Origin: Linum tenue
Taxonomy: Eukaryota; Streptophyta; Magnoliopsida; Malpighiales; Linaceae
NCBI GenBank assembly: GCA_946122785.1
Contig: CAMGYJ010000011.1
Location: forward strand, 8,122,001-8,186,000
Length of the DNA stretch: 64,000 nucleotides
Direction of reading: 5' to 3'
In this document: piece after piece, positions 9,851-21,682 of the stretch
Layout of the letters: every line of letters starts with the position of its first letter
Position numbering within the stretch: position 1 is the stretch's first letter
Notes under the pieces: generated by a model
Seen by the model: only the letters and a program-made list of their open reading frames with translations
What the model was told of the DNA's origin: nothing
The model's database searches: none
Made by a program: the position numbers and the translations under genes

Positions 9851-10406
9851 TGTTGGTGCCAAGTTCCACGTGTCCCACCCCTCTCGATCTCGACCCTTTC
9901 GTACTCACCAGGGGCGCCCGGATCCTGCAAGGACAAGCGCCTAAAGGGCTAGGAAATGCCCGTTAGCACTCCGACGCCCAAGTCAGAACCAAGTTTAGAG
10001 AGTAAAGTATAAGGCCGAGTTTTAGTGTGATCAGCCAACCTGCATAAATGCTATCGACTGCCCCTATTTATACTCACCGAACCCGAGGTTGATCTCCACC
10101 ACGTCACCATCTTCATTTAATGCTCTGTGCCCCTCTGTGAGACAGCTAACCGCCCTGTCAGGCTCCTGACACCTGACAGACATCCCACAGCTCTGCCAGG
10201 CTCCTGACACATGACAGGCGCCCGCAGGCAGTGGTCCGCCATCCAGCTGGCCGCCACCTGGCCTTTGGTGCTTTATTCTTAAGATCTCTTCTCTTGTTTG
10301 GGCCCAAGGGCCACTAGTGGATAATGACTCTTATCTTTTGGGCCTTGCCCCCCAACTTCTTCTTTGGGAGCCCGAACTCCAAGCTTGCTGGGCAATACCC
10401 CCAACA
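9851..10406 (-). repeat. 5' LTR of the Tat element
   Basis: This is the complete 556-bp LTR. On the plus strand it runs from TGTTGGTGCC (9851) to CCAACA (10406). In element orientation it starts TGTTGGGG and ends CACCAACA. Confidence 0.93.
10064..10072 (-). promoter_or_regulatory. TATA box of the Tat 5' LTR
   Basis: The minus strand reads TATAAATAG, in the middle of the LTR and upstream of the gag leader. The same motif is at 172-164 in the 3' LTR. It is the likely start signal for the genomic RNA. Confidence 0.6.
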
Positions 10407-11046
10407 AACACTTAATTATTATTATTATTTTCTTCTTGACATTAATCACATGAATCATAAGTGACATACCAAATGAATATATCAAATACGAGTCAAGATT
10501 TTAGCAAGCTAGCTCGAACTCGACTCGTTAATAAACGAGCCGAACTCGAGCTCAACTCGACTCGTTAATAAACGAGCCGAACTCGAGCTCAACTCGTTAA
10601 TAAACGAGCCGAACTCGAGCTCAACTCGTTTATTAACGAGCCGAGCTCAAGTTGGGGTAAAATTCGGTTGACTTGGCACATTTGTAGCTCTACTTAAGAC
10701 CAACCGTACGAAGTGTCCTCCTTTTTTCTTTTTGAGAGTGTTAGGGATAGTTATTTGAAATCCCGTCAAAGTCGAGATTTTACTTAAATAAAAAAAATAT
10801 AGTAAAATCGAAACTATAAATTCAAATCGAAAAATGATAATTTTAAGCACAATGTAAGAACTAAAGATAAAGTACTAGGAAGTATTAATATTGCAAGTCA
10901 TGAATAATAATCAAATATGTAACACTTAACATGATAACTTCTCGATGTAATTGTGCCAAGTCCAAACAAACGCAATCCATATTTTCAAGTTATATTTTTT
11001 CAATTGCCATGAGTGTCTCTTTACCTTTTCATTTGTTTTGCATTAA
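10407..11046. other. Spacer with ACGAG/CTCGT-rich repeats, no gene seen
   Basis: Between the intact Tat LTR and the decayed gag. At 10510-10650 a unit containing CGTTAATAAACGAGCCGAAC recurs four times with its own inverted copies, a foldback-prone repeat. A related motif recurs near 36470-36620. The rest is AT-rich and shows no coding sequence. Confidence 0.7.
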
Positions 11047-12260
11047 ATGTCCACCAGTGACTTCAACATGGTGCTGATTGAGGATGAGGAAGAGGAAGAG
11101 GAGATATCCGCCAAGGAAATGCGCGCATAGTTGACGCGCAACAATCAAATGGTGGCGGAGATGCAGGGACAGATGGGTCAGATAATCGCCCTCATTGCTA
11201 GAAAAGACTCGCCAACAGTCAGTCCGGCGATGATTAATCCCCTGCTCCCATACGGAGGGAACCCGAGCTTGTCGCGCCTACAACTCCAGCCAAGAATCAA
11301 GAGCTTAGGCCGAGGGCGGACCTAGACTTCTTGGAGCAACATCTCTCACCCAATTATCTAGCACCACAAAGACCGATAATCCGACAACCTCTTAGCGCAG
11401 ACATCATGTTGGAGCAGATCATCGGAACCCCGCCTACAACGGGACTACGGATCCCGAGGATCATGTTAGCGCCTTTTGTCTACGCTTGTAGTTGCAGAAC
11501 TGGTCAATGCAACCATGTGCAAGACCTTTCCGTCCACGTTTTTGGGTATTTGTCTCGACTGGTACAATCGGTTGCCAAGTGGCATCATTAAAACGTTCGA
11601 AAATTTCATCCTCCTATTCACCGCCAAGTTTGTGTCACAAAAAAGATCGCTTCACTCTAAAGAGCTCATAGACATCAAACAGAAGGAAGGGGAACACCCG
11701 AGGAAATTTTACACGCGCTGGTCACTCGTGGCGATGGTCGTGCGCGACCTCATGCCTGAAACCGCCGCGCAACACCTGCCGGACGTCACCAACAACAACG
11801 AGTTAAGGCGCACACTAGCCAAGAGCCCCGTGGTCTCGATGTCAGAGTTGGAGTCTAAAGTCGAGAAGGCCATCACTCTGAAAGAAACACTGGGGGCGGA
11901 GTCAGTTTTCAAGTTCGACCCCACAAGAGTGACGAGAGAAGAGCAGCTGCAGCAAATCAGCCCCCTGCTCCCACACAACAGTGGCGGGGCGAACATCAAG
12001 GACCCCCGCATCAAGCAAGGGGGCCGCGTCGTCGATCCCTAGATCGACGGCCGATGAATAAGTTCACCTCCCTGAAGGCCTGAACGAGTCGATAAAGAAT
12101 GTGTTCCACGTAATCAGGGAGAAGGAATACAGGGTCAGCTGACTAGGGCCACGAAGAGCGCTAGATAATATGCACAATCTTAAGAAGCATTGTGATATCC
12201 CCGTGAAACGGGACACATGATGGAAGACTGCTACCAACTGAAAGTGGAAATTGAGGCGCT
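11047..12260 (+). pseudogene. Decayed gag of a second Tat element
   Basis: Plus-strand fragments in shifting frames match the gag of the intact Tat element: TFPSTFLGICLDWYNRLPSG (11.5 kb) corresponds to VFPSTFAGVVLDWYHQIEEG, followed by AKFVSQKRSLHSKELIDIKQ. A knuckle remnant is near 12215. Several stops and frameshifts are present. The 5' LTR and gag start are missing; the coding similarity begins abruptly near 11.05 kb. Confidence 0.8.
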
Positions 12261-12289
12261 TATAGGAAGGGATCACCTCGCGGGAAACG

Positions 12290-15200
12290 ATGAACGAAAG
12301 GAAAAAAACTCCCCCCCCGAATACGGGATATGATGAAGAGGGTCGATACGTGATACGCAAAGAAATCGGGGTCGTCACTATCAAAAATGCGCCAACAAAG
12401 AAAACTAAAAGAGAACGTGCCACGGAGTGTGCATCTACAAGTAACACAGGCGAACAATTAGAGTTCGCAGATTCTGAATACCCAAAGGGAAAACCATCAG
12501 AAGAGCCGCTAGCTATCACGACTCTGGTAGCTGCGTGCAAGATACACCGCCTATTAGTTGACGACTGAAGCATGGCGGATATCCTCTTCAAAAGTACATT
12601 GGACAAAATGGACGTAGATCCAAGAATGATCAAACATTCCAGGGGAAGCTTGGTCGGTTTCTCTGGCACGAGTGTGCCAGTGGTGGGAACCATTGCGTTA
12701 CCAGTGATAGTGGGTGGTCGTGTGCCGCGCGAGTCCAAAATAGTGGAATTCACCATCAACAACTGCCCTTCGCCGCACAATGCCCATACCTGACCGCCCA
12801 TTCCTTGCTACATTTCGCGTGCTAGCCTCTATGTGCCATCAGAAGATGAAATTCCCAACAACTGCAGGAATGGGGTGTTCTTGGGGAATAGCATGGAACA
12901 AGCCAAGTGAGGTCGCCAAAAATAGCGCGAATATCGTCGATGCACGCATCGAAGAAGAGCCGAGATAAGAGTCTGTAGACTTAGACTTTCAAGTGGCATT
13001 AGACCTAGCACACCCCAAGTAGAAAGTTCGTGTGTCAACGCACGTGTCGAATGAGGCGTTGGAGACACTTGTTAAACTCCTGCAAGAGTTTAAAGATTTA
13101 TTCGCCTGGTCAACACAAGACATGCACAGAGTCCCAAGGGAGGTCGCGGAGCATTGTCTCGCGGTCCCAAAGGAATCTAGTCCACGACAGCAAGTACGAC
13201 ATCCGTACACCGACAACAAACTAAAAGCGATAGAGGATGAAGTATCCAAACTACTGGCCGCGGGCTTGATAAGAGAGGTGTGGTACCCAAAGTGACTGCC
13301 AACGTGGTCCTGGTGAAGAAGGCATCGGGGGCAAGGTGCATGTGTGTGGATTACACCACTATTAACAAAGTATGCCCAGGAGACATGTATCCATTGCCGC
13401 GAATTGATCAAATCATTGACGCAACTGCCAACCACGAGACCTTGTCATTCCTCGACATGTTTTCTGGTTACCAGCAAATACCGATGAGCCACGAAGACGA
13501 AGAGAAAACAACTTTCATGACGCCATTTGATTCAGGCCCAAATGTACTCATTTTACCCCTCATTTCTTATTCGTTTAGCTTAGTATTTCATTGTTCCTCG
13601 ACATATTTCATGCTAGGTTGTGTTTGTTTTGATACATTTCAGGTCCTAGCACGTGTGGAAGGGTCGTGGTCGAATTTTGGGATAATTGGAGGTCAAAAAA
13701 TGCAAAAACCGAAGAAAAGTCCAAAGTCTCGTAACAGTGAAGTGAAGGCGTCCTAGGAAACAGTAGCAGTTCATGGCCGGACGAGGCAGTTCACAGTCTC
13801 CTAAGACCGTGAACTTGACCACAAACCATGAACACCGAGGTGTCCAGTGAGGTTCCTGAAGTTACTGACGACAAGGCAGTTCACGGTCTCTAAGACCGTA
13901 AACTGTGGCCATTGATCGTGTACCCAGGAAGCAAGGCGGTGCGTTTTGGAGACGACTGAGTTCACGGACGCGTTTAGGTGTTCATGGCCGTGAACTGGCC
14001 AACGCGTCCGTGAACTAATCGCTTTCGGGAAAATATGAAGACAACAGCGGGGAGAGAGAAAGGGGAGCTAGTTTTTGGGAGAAGAATTGGTTTCTTTCTC
14101 TAGAGTTTGCCCAAACATACTAAAGGGGAGTTCTAGTGAGAGAGAGAGAGAGTGCTAGAGTGATCTTGGTGGAGGCTTGGGTGGAGATTCAAGCCTAGAA
14201 AATAAGAAGATCTCGAGCTCAAACTTGTAATCCCTCTCTCTCTCTCTCTCTAGAAACTCACTCTTTTCTCTTGGGTGTTGTAGATCCCTAACTAATACTT
14301 TGTAATTACTTATTTAGAATGAATGATTGTCATTGGGTATTGTTTAATTCAATGATTGAGGTACTATTCATGTTGATTGTGCATGCTTGTGCTTAACAAT
14401 CTAAGGGTTGTGCATGTTTTGTGCTTAGCATCCTTAGGTTTGTGCATGTTGGTGCTTTGCAATCTAATTAGTCACTTTAACTTAGTTAGAGAGGAAAATC
14501 CCCCTTTTAAGGGAGACTCAATCGAGTTGGTTTTCCTTTAGCTTTTTAAGTCACCTAACTAGGTTAATCTAGGGCAAACCTCAATGTTGAATTACGAAAA
14601 TTGGTTAAGGGTGATTAAGCCGTCCAACCTTTGAGTTGAGTGAGGGAGTAAGTCACCACCGATTGCCTAAACCGAGAGGGTCGAGTGACACGACCTATAA
14701 TGTTTACCTCGGTTTAGCAATCGAGATTGTGGTCAACGACCATATTTGCATCGCTCTGCGGTTCGCGGTCACCTTGCCCATAGAAATCATTCCAATCCAA
14801 CGAGTCTTGGTAGCTAGTTAAGGGGAAGCAACTCCTGGGTGAAGCTCCCTTATTTAGAATTTTCATTTATTTACTTTTCTTTGCTTGTTTAGTTTGTAGT
14901 TTCATTAGCTCTAAACCCAAAAGTTGTTTTTCTAGATAACAACCTAAGAGATTGAAGTAGGGGTACATGGATCGGCCCGGGTTGACAATTTAAATACTTG
15001 CTCTATACTGCACCCGGCTGGAGTTTAAAAACTTGGGCCCTAGTCGCGATTAATTTGTGGTTTAGTTTCGTGCGAGTCACCATTCGGCAATTTTTGCTTC
15101 ACTGGCATGCCATTCGGCCTAAAAAATAATGGAGCTACATATCAGCACCCGATCAATACCATCTTCACGAAGCATATAGGGCTAAACGTGGAAGCTTATG

Positions 15201-16017
15201 TCGACGAACTTATCGTCAAGTCAAGGAACGGAAGTTCACGCATAGAGGATTTGCGCGAGACGTTTCAAGCAATGAGCACCATTAATCTAAGACTTAACCC
15301 CCTGAAATGTGTGTTCAAGGCTGAAGATGGGAAAAATCTGGGATTCATGATCACAAGGCGCGACATATCGGTGGACCCCAAACAGGTCGAGGCGATTCAA
15401 CAGCTGAAGTCGCCACGAAGCTCAATGGAAGTACAAACCCTTGCCGGAAAGATGGCCCCGCTGGGAAGATTCACACCGTGTTTTGCTGATAAATGTGCGC
15501 CAGTTTTTTAGACAGTCTATTTTTTCGAAGTTCAAGTGGACTCCAAGTTGTGAAGCGCCATTTGCTGAATTAAAAAAATCGTCTAGCATTGCCCCCTGTA
15601 ATGACTGCACCCATCATTAATGAAAAACTCTTTCTAAACCTCGTCGTGTCACATCAAGCTATCAACGCCGTTTTAGTATCCATAAAAGAAAACACAGAAA
15701 GGCTAGTGTACTACACATCGCGCATTCTAAACAAAGCCAAGAAGAGATACCATACAATAGAAATGCCGGCCTTAGCACTAGTCAGCGCGTCTCAAAAGTT
15801 GAGGTCGTACTTCCAGTCACATGAGATAATAGTGCTCACCAACCTTCCACTCAAACTCATACTCAGCACAATGGATGTCGCAAGAAGACTTGTTAAATCG
15901 ATTGTCACACTGTCAGAGTTCGACATCGACTATGCCCCGCGCCCATCTATAAAAGAACAGGTACTCGCCGACTTCATGGCAGAAGGGGTAATCAACAGAA
16001 GCTCCGGAAAGTGGGAC
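12290..16017 (+). pseudogene. Decayed protease, RT and RNase H of the second Tat element
   Basis: Protease region 12520-12800: the catalytic DTG is destroyed, reading VDD-stop-SMADILF where the intact element has VDTGSSMDVLF. RT: VDYTTINKVCPGDMYPLPRI (13.35 kb), FLDMFSGYQQIPM, then interrupted at 13527 by a solo LTR and resuming at 15085 with CHWHAIRPKN-type frames and MPFGLKNNGATYQ. The catalytic box reads YVDE instead of YVDD. RNase H runs 15589-16017 and stops abruptly at GKWDV, where the intact element continues into its second RNase H domain. The Athila sequence begins at that point. Confidence 0.85.
13528..15079 (+). mobile_element. Solo LTR (1552 bp) inserted in the decayed RT
   Basis: It starts TGATTCAGGC and ends GCGAGTCA, with TG...CA ends, and is flanked on both sides by CCATT (13523-13527 and 15080-15084). 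It contains no coding region. Removing it and one CCATT restores the RT protein across TPFG-NFC. Its 3' end shares the CCCGGGTTGACAA motif with the Athila-associated sequence at 16.07 kb. The size suits an Athila-type LTR, but orientation and family are inferred. Confidence 0.85.
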
Positions 16018-18660
16018 GTGATGACTACTCGCATAGTATAGTGGGTTAGCTCCGTAGTATAGCGGGTTAGCTTTACTTGTCAACCCGGGTCCTAGATGTG
16101 ATGACTACTCCGTGAAGTTCTTGTTATCTAGCTGTTTAACTGTAGTGAAGTTGTACTAATCTAAGCAAGCAAAAAGCAATAAAGTTGTGATTCAAATTAA
16201 GAAGGCTCACTCAGGTATGAGTCCCCCTAGATCGCAGTTAGGCCAAGTTGTAATTCACCTAAACCAAGTTGATTGATGTTTCAACTGCAAAAAGTTCTCA
16301 AGCAGTCTAGAGTCTGGACTAAAGTGCTTCAGACCCTCTCAGTTTGAATACCTGGTGGGCGACTAACCTCCCCCGGCGTAAGCTAACCGAGACAATAAGA
16401 TTCCAACTTCCTCTATTGGGTTCTAAACCAATACAAAGCAATGAATCGACTTGCCGACTAAAGTCGCCGATTCACTACCTCCCATTCAAGATGCTCTACT
16501 GACCTAAGCAAAGATTATCTTTCTAGGTCAAAGCAGGAATCATTAGAATTTGATCAAGACTCAAGCAATTCTGAGATAGTACTTCAATTGGATAGAAATC
16601 AATCAATCATTCAAGGCAAAGGGTTCATACAACTCATCCTAACATACAATCTAGGGTTCTTACATACCCAAATGATAGAGGGGATTACTCCATAGAGAGA
16701 GAGAGAGTGGAAAGCTATGCCGGATGTGGAAATCATCGTGTAGAAGGAAGAATCGGCACCGAGTCATCAATCGTCGCTCCTTGAGGGTTGAATCAAGCTC
16801 CAATGGTTTGGGACTTGATCTAGGGCACTCAAGGATCCCTCTTCATCACTTTATCTCTCTAAACCTCTATTTTTAGCTCCAAAAGTTTGATAGACCAAAA
16901 CCCGCAATCCGCTTGAAACAGCCCGAGTCTGCGAAACCTGGTCCAAATACCCGGTCAGGTATTAAGAAGACCGACCAGGGATTCTTGAAACGATGCGCAA
17001 CAGTCGAAGGGGAATACCTGACCTAGGGTAAAAATACTCGGTCGGTATTTAGGTCTCTCGACCAGGGGGCCTTCTGTTTCTCCTGGCTCTCTTGGGCGAA
17101 TACCCTTTCTCCCAGGCAAATATACCCGATCGGGTATTTTAGTGACCTGACCGGGTATTTTGCTTTTCAGCTCCTCCTTGGCTCCAACTCCCCGTTTTCA
17201 ACCCAAAACTCGCTTCCAAGCCTCCCTTTCCGCATCAAGTACTGAAATATTACATAAAAGCACAACCGAGCGTGAAATCCCCTTAAAACACGAGAATCGA
17301 CTCTCAAACGGTTCAATAATAGTGGGCAAAATATGTGCAGATAGCGGTTTATCAAATTCGCCCACACTTAACTGTTTGCTTGTCCCCGATCAAACTAAGT
17401 CAGACACAAGGCAAGCTTACAAGATTTTCTAGTCAAAACAATTTAGGGGACATGACATATGGCACAAACACATTGATCTCAACAGACAATTAGCACCAAT
17501 ACATCGACAATCAACCAAACCATTTACTTTCTTTCTCTACTATTATGCATTAATCAAGTTCTTTAGAGCACACAAGTGAAGGAGGTAACAACATGTAAGT
17601 ATTTCTAAACCAGTATGCAAAGAAACACCTTTAATGAGCATGATTAAGATTTCCGTGGTGGTTCCACTTCTGTTTTCATTTTTTCATGAGGGAACCACCA
17701 CTTTTTCACATTCATTTATCCTTGCAAGCACTTGCCCAAATTTTAAAAACTATCTCCAATCCTCATCTTATTTACAACAGAAATAGAAGAAAACATGCAA
17801 CAACCAATCTGTGAAACCTCAAAGAGATGCAAAAAATGGTTATGTTTCATTGTAAACACGAAGAAAGAAGGTTAGACGACTCAAATGGGATGACTAGGAG
17901 GTATGACACCATGACAGTCAATTTGGTCGTGGGTTAATTCTATACCTCCATCATCCTAACTAGTGGCAACGTGAATGCTACACATCATGGCAGAGGGATC
18001 TATCGCACAAGAAAGAAACAAGCAGACTCAAATCTCACATGGCTACCTTTATGCTCTATCTTTCATTCTGATTCCCTGAACTAGATGCTTAGACAACTAT
18101 AGACGGCGAGTAAATGATCCATATCACAAGTTGGTTCGTAAACAAAAGACAGAATGAACCCCTGCAAAATTCTACTGCAGTTCTTAGTCATCATCACAGT
18201 CATCTCGGTCACAAACAAGCCATTTGTGTATCAATACTAGCTATCATCAGAGATCGCAAAAACAAATCAGTGTCAATATGCTTATGCATTAGAAAACATT
18301 GCTTGGAGCCCTCAAATCAACTAAGCAGTCAAATATAAACACCCCCCCCCCCCCCCACACACACACACACACTTAACATTACCCTCAATGGAGAAGAAGG
18401 AAGGATAAGGGGAAGGATGTTACCAGGAAGAACAGATGGCATCTGGACTGGAAAGTGGACCAGTCGGGGGCAGAGGACTGAAAATGGGACCAGTCGGGCC
18501 TAGAACACGGGCTAGCGCAGAAAAAAACCACTCAAAAACAAAGTCGTGAGGTAGAGTTGTCATCCCAATGACACAATATCCAAAAGAAAAATAAACCAAA
18601 CACAATAATCCAGTTTGCACTCCTTCCCAAAGCAAAACAAACACGGAGAAGAGCCAGCGA
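16018..18660 (-). other. Athila 3' LTR/untranslated region, boundaries uncertain
   Basis: Non-coding. TGATGACTACTC occurs at 16019 and again at about 16099, bracketing two ~22-bp copies of an AGTATAG/GGGTTAGCT unit (16034-16072). Repeated (A/C)CGGGTATTT-like motifs occur at 16930-17160 and again at 20760-20830 and 23580-23680 within the same element. A CGCCCACACTTAA string near 17355 resembles sequence often seen in Athila untranslated regions. I could not fix the LTR ends because no second copy is in the window. Confidence 0.5.
18341..18372. repeat. Poly-C run followed by (AC)n microsatellite
   Basis: About 15 consecutive C followed by AC dinucleotides, in the non-coding 3' part of the Athila element. 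Confidence 0.9.
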
Positions 18661-18667
18661 GTACAGC

Positions 18668-20080
18668 CTACTCGAGACGGTCGAAGTCCATCTTGCGCAT
18701 GATGTCGTCAAAGTCCTCGGGCGGAGGAGGTGGTGGTGTGGGTGAATGCTCCCACAGAGTCGACCAGTGGTGATCTGGGTAGCAGGACTGGAGTAGGTGA
18801 TATGGGTACTCCATCATCCATTGGCTAAGGACCCGCTCCCGCTCAATATGAGCAAGGGTGATGCCCTGCTGAGTCTCGAGGCGGTTGAGACGCTCATCAT
18901 AGGTAGCCATGCGGGTGGCGTACTCAGCCTGGTGGGCTGTGTACTACTTTTGGAACAAGTGATCCATGAGCTGCTAGTTCTGGAGTCCGAGCTACTGGAA
19001 TTGGAGCCCCATCTGGTGGAACTACTCGGGGAAAAAGTCCATCGGCAGAACAGAAGGACCAAAGGAGGACTTGCCTCGCTCCGGTCTCCGTCGTGGAGGA
19101 AGGTCCCCAGGTGTGGAGAGCAGGGGGCTCCTGCTCGTCCTTATCCATAGGCTCATCATCATCATCATCGTCATCCTCCTCCTCCCCAGCATAGTCATCA
19201 TCGTCCTCATCATCAGTGTCGGCAGTAGGGGGCATGGAGAGATCGTCGACCCACTCCCCCGCTTCAGCAGAGGTTAACAGTAGGTCATTACAAAGCACAA
19301 CCCTGCTGACGGGACGGGAACCATACTCCTCAGTGGAGTCGGTCAAACCCTAAAATCTGACATCAAAATGGTGTGCCAGACGGGTGATCAAGGGATCATA
19401 GAAAAGGTAGTTGGCTTCTCATGTCACTTGGAAAAGGTGTGCGCCATAAGAGACCCAAGGTGCAGCAAGTGGTCGTGTTTCCCCATAGAGTACATGCAGT
19501 AGAGCACGCGCTTCGGTACCTTGTGCAATCCGGTGGTGTTGGGGATGACCGAACGGGTAAGCAGGAGGTTGTCGATGTGCCACTTGGGTCGGATAGTGGT
19601 GACAGTCATCTGGATGGAAACGAACGTCCCCTGGTTGTAGTCGGACCGGGATATGCTACGGGAGAAGGCATCAGATAAAAAATATGTGGGATGGGTGGCC
19701 TCCCTCTGGTGGCCTGCGTAAGGATGATATACAATCCCCAAGATCCGAGCTAGCCCATCAATGCTCATCTGCCTCATGCGACCGCCAAGTCGGAAAGTGA
19801 GCCCTCTAGTGGAATCGTGAGCCGCCTTGGGCCGGTACTTGAACGTGGAGCAGATCTCCCAGACCAACTCCGTGTAGGTGGACTCGTTGATGGTCAGGAG
19901 AGTGCACCACTGAGGATGGCAGATGGCAGCAAACATCTCCTCGAGGCAGTTGAGTGCCTGGAAGACCCCAAAGTCGAGGTGATAGTAACGGTGGAACACC
20001 CCATTGATGACCTTGACGAACTGTGCACCATAATCGATGATGTTGCGCAGGTCGCACACATACTTGTGGGTGAGAGACAT
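18668..20080 (-). pseudogene. Athila ORF1-type (env-position) gene, frameshifted
   Basis: The 19424-20080 frame (218 aa) contains LTFRLGGRMRQMSIDGLARI and a YLVWEIC-like context, characteristic of the ATHILA ORF1 family (PF03078) found downstream of pol in Athila elements. The reading continues in other frames: an acidic Asp/Glu tract (19346-18924) and a C-terminal piece (18910-18668; ERLNRLETQQG, then a proline run). At least two frame changes are needed. The role is unknown; the position matches the env-like gene. No transmembrane segment is evident in the visible part. Confidence 0.75.
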
Positions 20081-21392
20081 GATCTTGCAAAATAGTCAAA
20101 CCAAAGGTGGAACCAGGAGAAAACCTCGTGAGAAACGCAGACGGGGGTTAGCCAGTTCCCCCACACTTAAGTATTACCTAGGCAAGCATTGAAGCACACG
20201 GTAGCCACTTCGCGGTAAAAACACGGAAAAGCAGACAAAAAGCAAGCATGGATCATGGAAATACCAGATTAAACAGGTAATCATGCATCAAATCAGTTCT
20301 AGGAGGCCCCAAAGTCATCCCTCGTCCTATCCTAATTCAAGCATGCCAACCAACTCACAGTTCTCAAGCCTAACATCTATAGTCTAATTTGCAAGAAAAG
20401 CAAAGAAAAGTCAAGACACACACCTGGAAACACAAGTAGGACCGTAGAGGAAGGTGAGAGGAGGACGAGGGAGTCAGAAACAAGCCGAAAATGCCGTCGG
20501 AGATGGCGGCGGGCGACGGTGGCACGGCGGGCAGCGGTGGTGGAAGTTGATGAAACTCGCCGAGTCTTCTGGGGAATGTGCGCCCCGACGAGGAGATCCC
20601 AAATCCGTAGACGGATTGTGATTTGGAGGTCGTATACGACCGGGATCTATGTAAGATTGACAAAGTTTTGCTTCTTCGGCGAGAGGAAATTAGAGGGAGA
20701 GAGAAAATGATCTTGAAAAATTGAGGAGGAGAGAGAAAGCAACAACTAGGTTTTCCTTAAATAGGGAAAATACCTGGTCGGGTTTCAAAAATTCCCGGTC
20801 GGGTTTCAAAATAGCCGGTCGAGTATTTTAGGCATTGTGATACTTCGACTCCGATTTAAGGGTCAACAACGAGTGCTGAATGAGCTGGACCAACAAAGTG
20901 AATCGATAATTTTGTTCCATCACCAGATGGGGGAATTAAAAGGGACAAGTAGCCACTCAAAGCTACTCGATGCTAATGAGCTTGTTGAGAATACCTTTTA
21001 TGGTCAAGAGGAAATAATTTGAGGTGAGGTAAACTATACGGGACAAGCAACAGACATCGTCGAAGTTCATATAACAAGTAAATTTTTGAGGCAAGGAAGT
21101 ACAAGGATGAGGAGTATGGGAGAGTGAGTCCGAGTAAATTTCGGGGACGAAATTTTTATAAGGGTGGAGGAAATGTAACACCCTGACTTTTAGGTTCCGA
21201 TTCGACCTAATAAATGAACTATTGAATCAATTGTTGCGTACGAACAAGTTAAACCAAACCGGGCTAAGAATCAAGGCCTGAATAATTGACGTGGACCCAA
21301 TTTGATCGTTGCCCGACGGGGAGGTTGCAAACATGAAATAAGTATTATAATGACTATTATTATTAATTATCGTCATGAATCAAGAGACATTT

Positions 21393-21682
21393 TACAATGC
21401 TATACAGTATTGGTGCTATAGGTTTTTACCTTTATGGTACAACTTGAAATTGTACCTTTAATGTTATGGTACAATTTCATATTGTACCTATACTTTTTGT
21501 ACAAATTCTTTTATGGTACAACTTAAACTTGTACCTTATGTGATGGTACAACTTCAAGTTGTAAAGTTGTACCATAACATAATGATACAAATTCCTTTAT
21601 GGTACAACCTAAACTTATACATTTAATGTTATGGTACAACTTCTAGTTGTACATTAAAGCACCAATACTATATAGCATAGTA
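21393..21682. mobile_element. Foldback MITE with internal GGTACAAC palindromes
   Basis: Terminal inverted repeats of about 25 bp: left TACAATGCTATACAGTATTG, right the complement of TACTATGCTATATAGTATTG. The interior consists of at least four short palindromes of the form GGTACAA...TTGTACC separated by T-rich spacers. No clear target duplication beyond TA. Confidence 0.7.

Larger units (their letters stand above)
1..10406 (-). mobile_element. Tat-lineage Ty3/gypsy LTR retrotransposon, nearly complete
   Basis: Read on the minus strand the order is 5' LTR (10406-9851), primer site, gag, pol, an oppositely oriented spliced gene, polypurine tract, 3' LTR (506-1, cut by the window edge). LTR ends form the inverted repeat TGTTGG/CCAACA. 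Tat membership is inferred from the protease-RT-RNase H-integrase order, the second (archaeal-like) RNase H domain, the gag knuckle form C-x2-H-x4-H-x4-C, and the extra antisense gene, a feature known from Tat elements. The two LTRs differ at one base (95 versus 9995) over 506 bp, so the insertion is very recent. Despite this, gag has an in-frame TGA and the gag-pol junction is out of frame. The target duplication would start at 10407 (AACAC); its partner is outside the window. Confidence 0.95.
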
